A stretch of 63,769 bases of DNA from CAXBPY01 sp003455275 (GTDB lineage Bacteria; Bacteroidota; Bacteroidia; Chitinophagales; UBA10324): contig CAXBPY010000010.1 of the NCBI GenBank assembly GCA_963977675.1, positions 1 to 63,769 of the forward strand, given 5' to 3'. The notes under the pieces are model-generated. The model did no database searches, was not told where the DNA came from, and worked only from the letters and a program-made list of their open reading frames with translations. Shown here piece after piece: positions 26,772 to 35,774 of this stretch. A program made the translations under genes and the position numbers. Within the stretch, counting starts at the first letter, position 1, and each line of letters opens with the position of its first letter.

Positions 26772-28928
26772 ATGAAAAAAATATTTTCACTTTTCGCTCT
26801 ATCACTTTTCGCTTTTATTGCACGCGCCGACGAAGGCCTATGGCTTCCGTTTCTTCTTGATCAAACTGCAATGCATGGAATGGAAGCATCAGGTTGTCAC
26901 ATGACCGCAGAAGATATTTATTCTGTCAATCACACAAGCATGAAGGATGGTGTCCTTCTTTTCGGTGGTGGTTGTACAGGAGAAATGATTTCCGGTGAAG
27001 GTTTGTTGCTCACCAATCATCATTGCGGTTTTGGTTATGTGCAGGAACACAGCGATGCGCAGCATGATTATGTGAAGAATGGTTTCTGGGCAATGAATCG
27101 CGGCAATGAATTTCCGTGTGAAGGTTTAAGTGTAACTTTCATTATTCGGATGGAAGATGTAACAGAAAAAATTCTTCCATTCATTCAAGATATTTCTGAT
27201 GAAAAAATTCGCTCAAAGAAAATTGATTCTCTCTCACAAATAATCAGCAAGCAATCAGTTGCCGGAACAAACTACGGTGCTGTTGTTCGTCCTATTTATT
27301 ACGGCAATCAGTTTATCTTAATTGTCAGTGAAACATTCAACGATGTGCGCCTCGTTGGTGCGCCTGCCGAATCAATCGGAAACTTCGGTGGTGATGATGA
27401 GAACTGGATGTGGCCCCGGCAGACGGGTGACTTTTCTCTCTTCAGAATTTATGCTGACAAAAACAATCAGCCGGCAAACTATTCTGCCGACAACATTCCA
27501 TATCAACCGAAATATTATTTCCCCATTTCCCTGAAGGGAGAAAAGGAAGGTGATTTCGCAATGGTGTATGGTTTCCCCGGAAGAACTACTGAATATATTT
27601 CTTCTTATGCAGTTGATTTCATTCAGAATATTTCTGATCCGGAACGGGTAAAAATCCGCACCGTGAAACTCAACATATGGATGAATGCTATGCAACAAAG
27701 TGATACCATTAATCTTCATTACGCAGCAAAATATTCCGGCGCTGCAAATAGTTGGAAGAAGTGGCAGGGAGAAATTGCAGGATTAAAGCAATACAATGTT
27801 GTAGAGCGAAAGAAAAAATTAGAAGATTCACTCGATGGACTTACGAATGAGTTTTTTGAATTCCAGCCATGGACAGGGTTGCTCACGAAATTAAAACTTG
27901 CCTATGACACACTCAGCATTATTCAACCCGTCGCAGATTATTTCAATGAAGCTTTGAGAGGAAGTGAAACGATTTCATTTGCAGAGAAATGGCTTGATGC
28001 AATTGACGAAGCATTGTCACCAGAATTACTGTCCTCGTTAGGTCAGAAGAAAGTTGATTTGTTAAACAGTGCAAAGGATTTTTACAAAGATTATAATCCT
28101 TCGCTTGACAAGAAAGTAACCGAAGCGCTAATAAATTTATTCCTGACGGACATGAAGGGAGAAGATTTCCCAACACAACTTTCACTTGATTTAGCAAAGT
28201 TCAAAAATGATGTTCATGCTTATGTTGAATTTCTTTTTTCAAAAAGTGTGATTTCAAATTCTGAAAAAGCAATTTCTTCAATTCAGAATCTCACCTTCGG
28301 AAAAAAAATTAAACTCGCTTCTGACCCGATTATTCTTCTTGCTCGAAGTATTAAGGAATCTTATGATAAAATATATTTTCCTGTAATACTCAGATTAAAC
28401 ACAAGGATAAATTCTCTTAACAAACAATACATGCAGTTTCAGTTGTTTGCTTTGAATGGAAAGAAAAATTTTTATTCCGATGCGAATTCAACACTCCGTG
28501 TTTCTTATGGTCTGGTGAAAAGTTATTTCCCGCGCGATGCCGTGAAGTATAAATGGTTCACAACAGCAGATGGAGTTCTTCAGAAAAACAATCCTGAAAA
28601 TTTTCTTTATACTGTTCCATCAAAACTTCTTTCACTTATTCAACAAAAAGATTTTGGTCAATATGCTGATGCTGATGGGGAACTTCACACATGCTTCATC
28701 ACCAACTGCCACACCACCGGCGGAAACAGCGGCAGCCCTGTATTTGACGCTGATGGAAATTTAATCGGTACCAACTTCGATCGCGTGTGGGAAGGAACGA
28801 TGAGTGATATTTATTTCAATCCTGATATCTGCCGCAATGTTTCTGTTGACATCCGATACACACTATTTCTCATCGACAAATTTGCCGGAGCGGGTTACCT
28901 GCTGGATGAAATGAAATTGGTGAAGTAA
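26772..28928 (+). CDS. S46 dipeptidyl-peptidase, DPP11-like
   Basis: A 718-aa exported serine peptidase of family S46 that releases dipeptides from oligopeptides in the periplasm. Signal peptide to about residue 19; trypsin-like triad: His in TNHHCGFG (H84), Asp in the GGDDENWMWPRQTGDF region (probably D220), Ser in GNSGSP (S653). The residue equivalent to position 673 of P. gingivalis enzymes is Arg (R671, FDRVWEG), as in Asp/Glu-specific DPP11, whereas DPP7 has Gly. The substrate preference is inferred from that residue. Its stop is 3 nt from the convergent aconitase stop. Confidence 0.93.
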   Translation: MKKIFSLFALSLFAFIARADEGLWLPFLLDQTAMHGMEASGCHMTAEDIYSVNHTSMKDGVLLFGGGCTGEMISGEGLLLTNHHCGFGYVQEHSDAQHDYVKNGFWAMNRGNEFPCEGLSVTFIIRMEDVTEKILPFIQDISDEKIRSKKIDSLSQIISKQSVAGTNYGAVVRPIYYGNQFILIVSETFNDVRLVGAPAESIGNFGGDDENWMWPRQTGDFSLFRIYADKNNQPANYSADNIPYQPKYYFPISLKGEKEGDFAMVYGFPGRTTEYISSYAVDFIQNISDPERVKIRTVKLNIWMNAMQQSDTINLHYAAKYSGAANSWKKWQGEIAGLKQYNVVERKKKLEDSLDGLTNEFFEFQPWTGLLTKLKLAYDTLSIIQPVADYFNEALRGSETISFAEKWLDAIDEALSPELLSSLGQKKVDLLNSAKDFYKDYNPSLDKKVTEALINLFLTDMKGEDFPTQLSLDLAKFKNDVHAYVEFLFSKSVISNSEKAISSIQNLTFGKKIKLASDPIILLARSIKESYDKIYFPVILRLNTRINSLNKQYMQFQLFALNGKKNFYSDANSTLRVSYGLVKSYFPRDAVKYKWFTTADGVLQKNNPENFLYTVPSKLLSLIQQKDFGQYADADGELHTCFITNCHTTGGNSGSPVFDADGNLIGTNFDRVWEGTMSDIYFNPDICRNVSVDIRYTLFLIDKFAGAGYLLDEMKLVK

Positions 28929-28931
28929 AAA

Positions 28932-31199
28932 TTATTTCGCCTGCGCCATTCGAATGATATTCAATGCGCCGCCGGCTTTGAACCACTCAATCTGTTGTTC
29001 GTTGTAAGTGTGATTCACTTTTATTTCATCAGTGCTACCGTCGGCATGTTGCAATGAAAGTGTGAGTGCAACTCCGGGAGCGAAGGAAGTCAATCCAAGA
29101 ATACTGATGGTGTCGTCTTCCTTTATCTTATCGTAGTCGGCTGGATTTGCAAAAGTGAGAGCGAGCATTCCCTGCTTCTTCAAATTGGTTTCGTGAATGC
29201 GCGCAAAAGATTTCACCAGCACTGCGCGCACACCGAGGAACCGTGGTTCCATTGCAGCATGTTCGCGCGAACTTCCTTCGCCATAATTTTCATCACCAAC
29301 AACTATGCTTCCAATGTTTGCGGCTTTGTAAGCACGCTGCACTTTCGGAACTTCATCATAGCCACCACTGAGTTGGTTCTTCACAGAGTTGGTTTTTTCA
29401 TTGAAGAAATTCACGGCACCAATGAGCATGTTGTTAGAAATATTATCAAGATGCCCGCGATACTTCAACCACGGACCCGCCATTGAAATATGATCTGTTG
29501 TGCACTTGCCTTTTGCTTTGATAAGAAGTTTCAGATTGTATAAATCAGTTCCTTCCCATGCAGCAAATGCATCGAGCAATTGAAGGCGATCAGAGGTTGG
29601 AGAAACAACTACTTGCACAGAACTACCGTCGGCAGCAGGTTCCTGGTAACCGGCGTCATCCACTGCAAAACCTTTTACCGGAAGTTCAATTCCGAGTGGT
29701 TCGTTCAATTTTATTTTTTCTCCTTTCTCATTTGTCAGATAATCAGTCATTGGATTAAATGTCAAATTGCCCGCTATTGCCAGAGCCGTAACTATTTCAG
29801 GAGAAGCAACAAACGCATGAGTGTTTGGATTTCCATCATTGCGCTTCGCAAAATTTCTGTTGTAAGAAGTGATGATAGAATTTTTTGGTTCAGTGTTTTT
29901 ACGATGGCGCGCCCACTGACCGATGCAGGGACCACAAGCATTTGCAAGCACCACTCCGCCCATCTTTTCAAATATACCGAGATAACCATCGCGGTCAATT
30001 GTATAACGAACTTGCTCAGAGCCGGGAGTAATTGTGAATTCAGATTTTGATTTCAGTCCGCTATCTACTGCCTGTTTTGCTATTGATGCGCTGCGGGTAA
30101 TGTCTTCATAAGAAGAGTTGGTGCACGAGCCAATCAACCCAACTTCCAATTCTGCAGGCCAATTATTTTCCTTAACTGCTGCTGCAAATTTTGAAAGCGG
30201 AAATGCAAGGTCTGGAGTGAATGGTCCGTTGATGTGAGGTTCTAATTCATCGAGATTAATTTCAATCACCTGATCAAAATATTTTTCAGGCGAAGCATAA
30301 ACTTCAGCATCACCGCGAAGGTGTTCAGCAATTGAATCTGCCATTGCAGCAATGTCTGCGCGCGAAGTTCCTTTCAGATAATCACTCATCTTTTTATCAT
30401 AACAGAAAACAGAAGTAGTCGCTCCTATCTCAGCGCCCATGTTGCAGATGGTTCCTTTACCAGTGCAACTAAGACTGTCTGCTCCTTCGCCGAAGTATTC
30501 GAGTATGGCACCGGTTCCTCCTTTCACAGTGAGTATTCCTGCAACTTTTAGGATCACATCTTTTGAAGAAGTCCATCCGCTGAGTTTTCCGGTGAGCTTC
30601 ACTCCAATGAGTTTCGGAAATTTTAATTCCCACGGAAGGCCCGCCATCACATCACATGCATCAGCACCGCCAACACCAATCGCAATCATTCCAAGTCCGC
30701 CGGCATTCACGGTATGTGAGTCAGTTCCAATCATCATTCCGCCGGGGAAAGCATAATTCTCGAGCACCACCTGGTGAATAATTCCTGCGCCGGGTTTCCA
30801 AAAACCAATTCCGTACTTATTTGAAACCGAAGCAAGGAAATCATACACTTCCTTGTTCTGTGTGTTTGCTTTTGCCAAATCTGCCGCCGCTCCAACTTCC
30901 GCCTGAATCAAATGATCGCAGTGAACTGTAGAAGGAACCGCAACCTTTGGGCGGCCGGCTTGCATGAATTGCAGCAACGCCATTTGCGCTGTTGCATCCT
31001 GCATAGCCACTCTGTCCGGAGCAAAATCAACATAAGATTTTGAGCGCTCATACACACGCGACGGAATTCCTTCTGTCAGGTGTGCGTAAAGAATTTTTTC
31101 TGTTAGTGTGAGTGGTTTTCCGGTTAGTTTTCTTGCAGCTTCTATGCGGGAAGGAAATTGATTGTATACCTTCTTTATCATTTCGATGTCGAATGCCAT
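28932..31199 (-). CDS. acn: Aconitate hydratase (mitochondrial type)
   Basis: Aconitase isomerises citrate to isocitrate in the TCA cycle, with a 4Fe-4S cluster. The 755-aa length matches the mitochondrial-type enzyme of Bacteroidota. Cluster cysteines: C359 in LIGSCTNSSYED, and C422 and C425 in NACGPCIGQW. GTDSHTVNAGGLG near 158 and GDENYGEGSSREHAAMEPR in the C-terminal swivel domain are also typical. Divergent from the TMEM175 gene. Confidence 0.96.
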   Translation of the reverse strand: MAFDIEMIKKVYNQFPSRIEAARKLTGKPLTLTEKILYAHLTEGIPSRVYERSKSYVDFAPDRVAMQDATAQMALLQFMQAGRPKVAVPSTVHCDHLIQAEVGAAADLAKANTQNKEVYDFLASVSNKYGIGFWKPGAGIIHQVVLENYAFPGGMMIGTDSHTVNAGGLGMIAIGVGGADACDVMAGLPWELKFPKLIGVKLTGKLSGWTSSKDVILKVAGILTVKGGTGAILEYFGEGADSLSCTGKGTICNMGAEIGATTSVFCYDKKMSDYLKGTSRADIAAMADSIAEHLRGDAEVYASPEKYFDQVIEINLDELEPHINGPFTPDLAFPLSKFAAAVKENNWPAELEVGLIGSCTNSSYEDITRSASIAKQAVDSGLKSKSEFTITPGSEQVRYTIDRDGYLGIFEKMGGVVLANACGPCIGQWARHRKNTEPKNSIITSYNRNFAKRNDGNPNTHAFVASPEIVTALAIAGNLTFNPMTDYLTNEKGEKIKLNEPLGIELPVKGFAVDDAGYQEPAADGSSVQVVVSPTSDRLQLLDAFAAWEGTDLYNLKLLIKAKGKCTTDHISMAGPWLKYRGHLDNISNNMLIGAVNFFNEKTNSVKNQLSGGYDEVPKVQRAYKAANIGSIVVGDENYGEGSSREHAAMEPRFLGVRAVLVKSFARIHETNLKKQGMLALTFANPADYDKIKEDDTISILGLTSFAPGVALTLSLQHADGSTDEIKVNHTYNEQQIEWFKAGGALNIIRMAQAK

Positions 31200-31302
31200 C
31201 CTCGTAAATTATTTTTTGTGCCGCGAATTTAATCAGATGAATGAGATTGTAATCAACAGCATGACAGAACAAACACTATGAGTATCATTGTGGCATTAAA
31301 TC

Positions 31303-31932
31303 ATGAGCTTAGGAAAAAAATTCCGGCACTGGAAATTAAATAAAAGCCGAACTGAAGCATTCAGTGACGGTGTTTTTGCCATTGTTATCACGCTGCTGAT
31401 TCTTGAAATAAAAATTCCGCATATCGAAAACGGTGAAAGCAGCAGGGAACTCTGGGAAGCCATGAAAGAACTTGCTCCAAAAATTATAAGTTGGGTTGTC
31501 AGTTTCTTTTTTGTGGCGGTAATGTGGGTTCAGCATCACAATCTTTTTCGTATTGCTGATAAGATTGATTATGCAGTAGTGTGGCTGAACATCATTCTTC
31601 TTTTCTTCATTTGCTTCATACCTTTTCCGGTTGCGCTTATGGGCGAGTATCCGCATAACCGGCTTGCCGTTTTATTTTTCGGCATTGTAGTTACTTGCGC
31701 TGCATATACACAGGTGGGCATGTATGCACACATGAGCAAATATTATTTACTGCCGAAGTATGATTACAAATCAGTGAGGAAAAATGTGCGCCGTTCATTT
31801 TTCCTGGCTCCAATGCTTTTGAATATAGCTATCGCGGTTTCGTTCGTGAATCTGATGCTGTGTTATGTAATATATGCAATGGTTCCACTGTTTTTTTTGT
31901 TACCGTTTGACAAGGAAGAGAATACTGATTAG
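31303..31932 (+). CDS. TMEM175 family potassium channel-like protein
   Basis: A 209-aa membrane protein with six hydrophobic helices. The family signature RTEAFSDGVFAIVITLL lies in the first helix (residues 16-32), where conserved residues line the ion pore in bacterial TMEM175 channels. These form tetrameric K+-permeable channels. No regulatory domain is attached, and the physiological role in this organism is unknown. Confidence 0.9.
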   Translation: MSLGKKFRHWKLNKSRTEAFSDGVFAIVITLLILEIKIPHIENGESSRELWEAMKELAPKIISWVVSFFFVAVMWVQHHNLFRIADKIDYAVVWLNIILLFFICFIPFPVALMGEYPHNRLAVLFFGIVVTCAAYTQVGMYAHMSKYYLLPKYDYKSVRKNVRRSFFLAPMLLNIAIAVSFVNLMLCYVIYAMVPLFFLLPFDKEENTD

Positions 31933-31933
31933 C

Positions 31934-31960
31934 AAATTTGGAGATTTGAAGATTTGAAAA
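31934..31960. repeat. Word-like repeat, left arm of a long inverted repeat
   Basis: Tandem copies of gatttgaa follow the TMEM175 stop. The 16 bases at 31943-31958 are the exact reverse complement of 32050-32065, upstream of pyk. Confidence 0.6.
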
Positions 31961-32045
31961 TGCGTGTTGCGCTATAAGCATACTGTTAGTTCAGATGCGT
32001 TAAAATCATTTTGAGAAAGAAAAATTTTCAAAGACAACTTTGCTT

Positions 32046-32086
32046 CATCTTCAAATCTTCAAATCAGTTCATCTTCAAATCAGCAT
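32046..32086. repeat. Word-like repeat, right arm, upstream of pyk
   Basis: Imperfect tandem copies of atcttcaa fill the 40 nt before the pyk start codon. With the copy at 31943-31958 they could form a 16-bp stem enclosing about 90 nt. Confidence 0.6.
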
Positions 32087-32088
32087 CT

Positions 32089-33516
32089 ATGTCCCGCATA
32101 ACAAGAACAAAAATTATTGCAACGGTTGGTCCGGCTTCTTCATCGAAAGCAATGTTGAAGAAACTTATGCAGGCGGGTGTAAACACTTTTCGGCTCAATT
32201 TTTCTCACGGAACTCATGAACAGCATAAGGAAGTAATTGATTCGATCCACGAGCTAAATGAAGATTTGAAAACTCATGTAGGAATTCTTGCTGACCTACA
32301 GGGTCCGAAAATCAGGATTGGCGAGGTGCTGAATGACGAAGCAGATTTAAGAAATGAAAGCGAACTGCTTCTGACCACCAATAAAATTATCAGTGATTCA
32401 AAAAAGATTTTTGTCAATTACAAAAAATTTGCAGCGGAAGTAAAACAAAATGACAGCATATTAATTGATGACGGGCAGATTGAATTGAAAGTCATTTCGA
32501 CCAACAAAAAAGATACTGTGAAGTGTGTGGTCGTCAATGGCGGAATCATCAGCAGCCGTAAGGGTGTTAACCTTCCACACACTGATATTTCTCTTCCTTC
32601 CCTGACTAAAAAAGATTTAGAAGACCTCGACTTTGCATTGAAACAAAATGTTAATTGGATTGCTCTTTCTTTCGTTCGCTCCGCAAATGATATCCACCAG
32701 CTGAAAAAAATTATTTCAAGAAGCCAAAAAAACACAAAGGTGATTGCGAAGATTGAAAAGCCACAAGCTGTAAAAAACATTAGCGAAATAATCATGGCCA
32801 GTGATGCTGTAATGATTGCACGCGGCGACCTGGGAGTGGAAATGCCACAGCAGGATATTCCAATTTCTCAGAAAACAATTATTACAAAATGTATTCAGCA
32901 CTCTAAGCCGGTGATCATAGCTACGCAAATAATGCAGAGCATGGTTGAAAACCCGCGACCTACCCGTGCCGAGATCAATGATGTGGCAAATGGAATTTTC
33001 GACGGTGCCGACGCTTTGATGCTGAGTGCTGAAACTGCAACCGGAAATTTTCCGGTTCGCGTAATTGAAACGATCAAAGACATTGCACTTACAATTGAAA
33101 AACAGGAATCCATTTATAACAAAAAGCAAGTACCTGACATTAACAGCAAAACATATTTGTCCGATGCAATCTGTTATAACGCCTGCAAGATTGCTGACGA
33201 TGTAAATGCTGCAGCAATAATCAGCATGACACGCAGCGGCTATACTGGATTTATGATATCCAGCTATCGGCCACAGTCGCGAATTCTTGTTTTCATGGAA
33301 GACACCCAGTTACTGAGTACCCTCAGTTTTGTGTGGGGAGTTGAAACTTTTGAATACCGAAAATTCGTGAGTACCGACGAAACGATTGAAGATGTAAAAG
33401 ACATTGCGCTGGAATTTGGCAGGGTAAAAAAAGGAGACATAGTCATCAACACAGCCGCTATGCCGGTTCACTGGAAGGGAACCACCAATATGCTTAAGAT
33501 TAGCGTGGTGGATTGA
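32089..33516 (+). CDS. pyk: Pyruvate kinase
   Basis: Pyruvate kinase makes pyruvate and ATP from phosphoenolpyruvate in glycolysis. The 475-aa product shows RTKIIATVGPAS at the start, NFSHGTHEQH, ADLQGPKIRIGE, the active-site IAKIEKPQAV and MIARGDLGVEMP, and a C-terminal allosteric domain. A frame from 32011 begins with TTG and would translate a word-like DNA repeat, so the ATG at 32089 is preferred. Confidence 0.96.
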   Translation: MSRITRTKIIATVGPASSSKAMLKKLMQAGVNTFRLNFSHGTHEQHKEVIDSIHELNEDLKTHVGILADLQGPKIRIGEVLNDEADLRNESELLLTTNKIISDSKKIFVNYKKFAAEVKQNDSILIDDGQIELKVISTNKKDTVKCVVVNGGIISSRKGVNLPHTDISLPSLTKKDLEDLDFALKQNVNWIALSFVRSANDIHQLKKIISRSQKNTKVIAKIEKPQAVKNISEIIMASDAVMIARGDLGVEMPQQDIPISQKTIITKCIQHSKPVIIATQIMQSMVENPRPTRAEINDVANGIFDGADALMLSAETATGNFPVRVIETIKDIALTIEKQESIYNKKQVPDINSKTYLSDAICYNACKIADDVNAAAIISMTRSGYTGFMISSYRPQSRILVFMEDTQLLSTLSFVWGVETFEYRKFVSTDETIEDVKDIALEFGRVKKGDIVINTAAMPVHWKGTTNMLKISVVD

Positions 33517-33657
33517 ATGGAAATTTTTATTAGAGAATGAATCTGCATGCATTTTCAGATCCAGAGTTGAATATTTGTCCCATGCAAGTCATGAAGACTT
33601 TTTTTTAAACACAAGTCAACTATTCTATATAGCATCAGTTTAGCTGCGCTTCTGTTT

Positions 33658-34059
33658 TTGTTGAAATGGCTGGAACTTCGCCTGATAATTTTTGACCACT
33701 TATTTGAAATTTATGCCGGGCTGATTGCCATAATATTTACTGCTCTTGGAATTTGGCTTGCACTCAAACTTTCAAAACCAAAAATTGAAACAATAGTAAT
33801 TGAGAAAGAAGTAGAGGTTTCGCGTCCGGAGGTTTTTGTTCGGAATAGCTCACTCATTTCTCAACTTGAAATCAGCAAGCGTGAATTGGAAATACTGAAC
33901 CTGATGGCACAGTGTCACAGTAATGACGAAATTGCTGCTGCCATTTTTGTTTCACTGAGTACAGTTAAGTCGCATAACCAAAATCTTTTTTCAAAATTAG
34001 ATGTGAAGCGCCGCACGCAAGCAATTGAAAAAGCGAGGCAGTTAAAAATAATACCCTGA
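33658..34059 (+). CDS. Membrane-anchored LuxR-type regulator, apparent frameshift near its start
   Basis: The intact frame has a hydrophobic helix (about 15-38) and a C-terminal LuxR/GerE helix-turn-helix (about 70-125: LEISKRELEILNLMAQ, VSLSTVKSHNQNLFSKLDV). Related Bacteroidota proteins have two N-terminal helices. Here the only starts in this frame are TTG codons, while an ATG at 33591 opens a matching N-terminus (MKTFF) that is cut by a stop after eight T at 33599-33606. With seven T the frames join and give the missing first helix. It heads a LuxR-DUF4199-VOC group. Confidence 0.8.
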   Translation: MLKWLELRLIIFDHLFEIYAGLIAIIFTALGIWLALKLSKPKIETIVIEKEVEVSRPEVFVRNSSLISQLEISKRELEILNLMAQCHSNDEIAAAIFVSLSTVKSHNQNLFSKLDVKRRTQAIEKARQLKIIP

Positions 34060-34080
34060 TCATACCTACTTTAGTATGAT
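34059..34080 (+). terminator. Hairpin after the LuxR gene
   Basis: ATCATAC and GTATGAT form a perfect 7-bp stem with an 8-nt loop right at the stop codon; seven T follow about 8 nt later. Could be a weak terminator or a symmetric operator before the DUF4199 gene. Confidence 0.35.
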
Positions 34081-34169
34081 TAAAAGCGTTTTTTTAAAAT
34101 ATGTCCGAAAGTATGAATGAAGAAAAAGTACCATCAGTCATAATTGCGATCATAAAAAATAAATAACAA

Positions 34170-34700
34170 ATGAAAAAGAACATTCTCATCTACGGACTGA
34201 TCGCCGGTGCACTTGTTTCCGGCTTTATGCTTTACACTATGAACAACCTGAGTCACTGCAAAGGCAGCGTTGATTACAATACCAGTATGTTCATTGGATA
34301 TGCTTCCATGCTCATTGCCTTCTGCTTGGTGTTTGTTGGAATTCGCAACTATCGAAATAACTACAACGGAGGTATTATCACTTTTGGCAAATCATTTAAG
34401 ATCGGAATTATGATTGTGCTGATTGCTTCCACTATTTATGTGGTGTCGTGGCTAATTGATTATTATTGGTTCATACCTGATTTTGCCGAAAAATATTCTG
34501 CTAACATGTTGAACGAAATGAGAAACAGCGGTGCCACTGCCGATGAAATTCAAAAGCAATCTCAAGAACTTGAAAGCATGAGTACAATTTTGAATAATCC
34601 ATTCCTGAATGCATTGGTAACCTACACAGAGATTTTACCAATAGGACTGGTGGTTACTGTTATCAGCTCCTTGATTCTGAAAAGAAAATCATCTAATTAA
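34170..34700 (+). CDS. DUF4199 family membrane protein
   Basis: A 176-aa protein with four hydrophobic segments: LIYGLIAGALVSGFMLY near the start, a pair around 48-60 and 82-100, and one near 155-170. The loop with FGKSFKIGI and the charged stretch before the last helix fit DUF4199, a Bacteroidota family of unknown function. It lies between the LuxR gene and a VOC gene, a grouping that suggests co-regulation. Confidence 0.82.
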   Translation: MKKNILIYGLIAGALVSGFMLYTMNNLSHCKGSVDYNTSMFIGYASMLIAFCLVFVGIRNYRNNYNGGIITFGKSFKIGIMIVLIASTIYVVSWLIDYYWFIPDFAEKYSANMLNEMRNSGATADEIQKQSQELESMSTILNNPFLNALVTYTEILPIGLVVTVISSLILKRKSSN

Positions 34701-34715
34701 AAAAGAATAATAAAC

Positions 34716-35096
34716 ATGAAAAAAGTAACTGGTATTGGCGGCATATTTTTTAAATGCAAAGACCCGGAGAAAATGAAAGAATGGTATAACAAGCATCTGG
34801 GGCTGAATGCAGGTCCGTATGGTGCCAGTTTTGAGTGGTATGAAGATGAAGATGGCAAAAAGAAAGGGCTCACTCAATGGAATGTGAATACAGAAAAAGC
34901 AAAAATGTATGAACCATCAGCCAGTAATTTCATGATTAATTACCGGGTTGAAAACTTAGAATCTCTGTTGGAAGAGTTGAAGAAAGAAGGTGTTACAATT
35001 TGCGATGCACTAGAATCTTATGATTACGGCAAGTTTGTTCACATTCTTGACGCCGAAGGAAATAAGATTCAGTTGTGGGAGCCTGCCGGCGACTAA
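34716..35096 (+). CDS. VOC superfamily (glyoxalase-like) protein
   Basis: A 126-aa single-domain member of the vicinal oxygen chelate superfamily, with paired beta-alpha-beta-beta-beta modules. Starts GIGGIFFKCKDPEKMKEWYN and ends with the metal-side strand FVHILDAEGNKIQLWEP. Such proteins include glyoxalases, dioxygenases and antibiotic-binding proteins; the substrate cannot be told. It follows DUF4199 by 15 nt. Confidence 0.88.
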   Translation: MKKVTGIGGIFFKCKDPEKMKEWYNKHLGLNAGPYGASFEWYEDEDGKKKGLTQWNVNTEKAKMYEPSASNFMINYRVENLESLLEELKKEGVTICDALESYDYGKFVHILDAEGNKIQLWEPAGD

Positions 35097-35109
35097 TAGG
35101 AATTTGTTT

Positions 35110-35751
35110 TCAGAAATCTTCGCCGAAAGAAATTCCAATAACGCTTTGGGTTAGCGGGAAAGAGACATTAAATTCTTTATCGTTCAGGTAATAAAGTTTG
35201 ACTGAATACTTTTTAGTGAAATCATAATTTATTCCTCCTGAAATTCTAATATCATCAAACTGATTTCCTTTGAACCATAAGTGATAAAAAATTTCGCCAT
35301 AGACAAATGGCGAAATTTTTTTTGAAAGTTTATACTTTACAGAAAGTTTCGGACGCAGATAATTGTCATTAAACTCTCCTATCTGAAAATCTTTCTGGTA
35401 TCTCATTCTAAAAGTTGCTGAAATCTTTTTTACCAATTTTGCGTCGTAAGAAATATCAGCAAAGCTTCTATGACGAAATAAATAATCTTGACGGATGTCA
35501 AAACGATAACCGGCCGATAGAGTTAAGTGTTTACTGAAATTATAATCTAATGACGGCTCAAAAAGAAGTGCACCAAATTGTGGTGGAGTTACCACTTCCC
35601 TATACTCGCAACTAAAATTGATGTCAATTTTTTTTGAAGGCAAATATTTTAAATCATTTCCAAACCACACCCCGCTTCCGGTTATATCCTGAGCCTGCAG
35701 TGATGAACAATAGAAAGCCAGAACAAGAAGTAAAAATAATTTCTTACTCAC
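35110..35751 (-). CDS. DUF2490 outer-membrane beta-barrel protein
   Basis: A 213-aa protein with a signal peptide (cleavage near LQAQD) and alternating amphipathic strands ending in Phe, the pattern of DUF2490 barrels. Blocks: GSGVWFGNDLKY and FEPSLDYNFSKHLTLSAGYR. It starts with GTG. Last of five same-strand genes; 23 nt after the DUF4956 stop. Probably the outer-membrane part of that locus. Confidence 0.8.
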   Translation of the reverse strand: MSKKLFLLLVLAFYCSSLQAQDITGSGVWFGNDLKYLPSKKIDINFSCEYREVVTPPQFGALLFEPSLDYNFSKHLTLSAGYRFDIRQDYLFRHRSFADISYDAKLVKKISATFRMRYQKDFQIGEFNDNYLRPKLSVKYKLSKKISPFVYGEIFYHLWFKGNQFDDIRISGGINYDFTKKYSVKLYYLNDKEFNVSFPLTQSVIGISFGEDF

Positions 35752-35774
35752 AGCAATTTTTTTTCCGGAAAAGG

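Noticed and set aside
35087..35125. Inverted repeat CGGCGA/TCGCCG between the VOC and DUF2490 genes
   Set aside because: It lies in the coding ends of two convergent genes, has a 27-nt loop and no T tract, so I do not call it a terminator.
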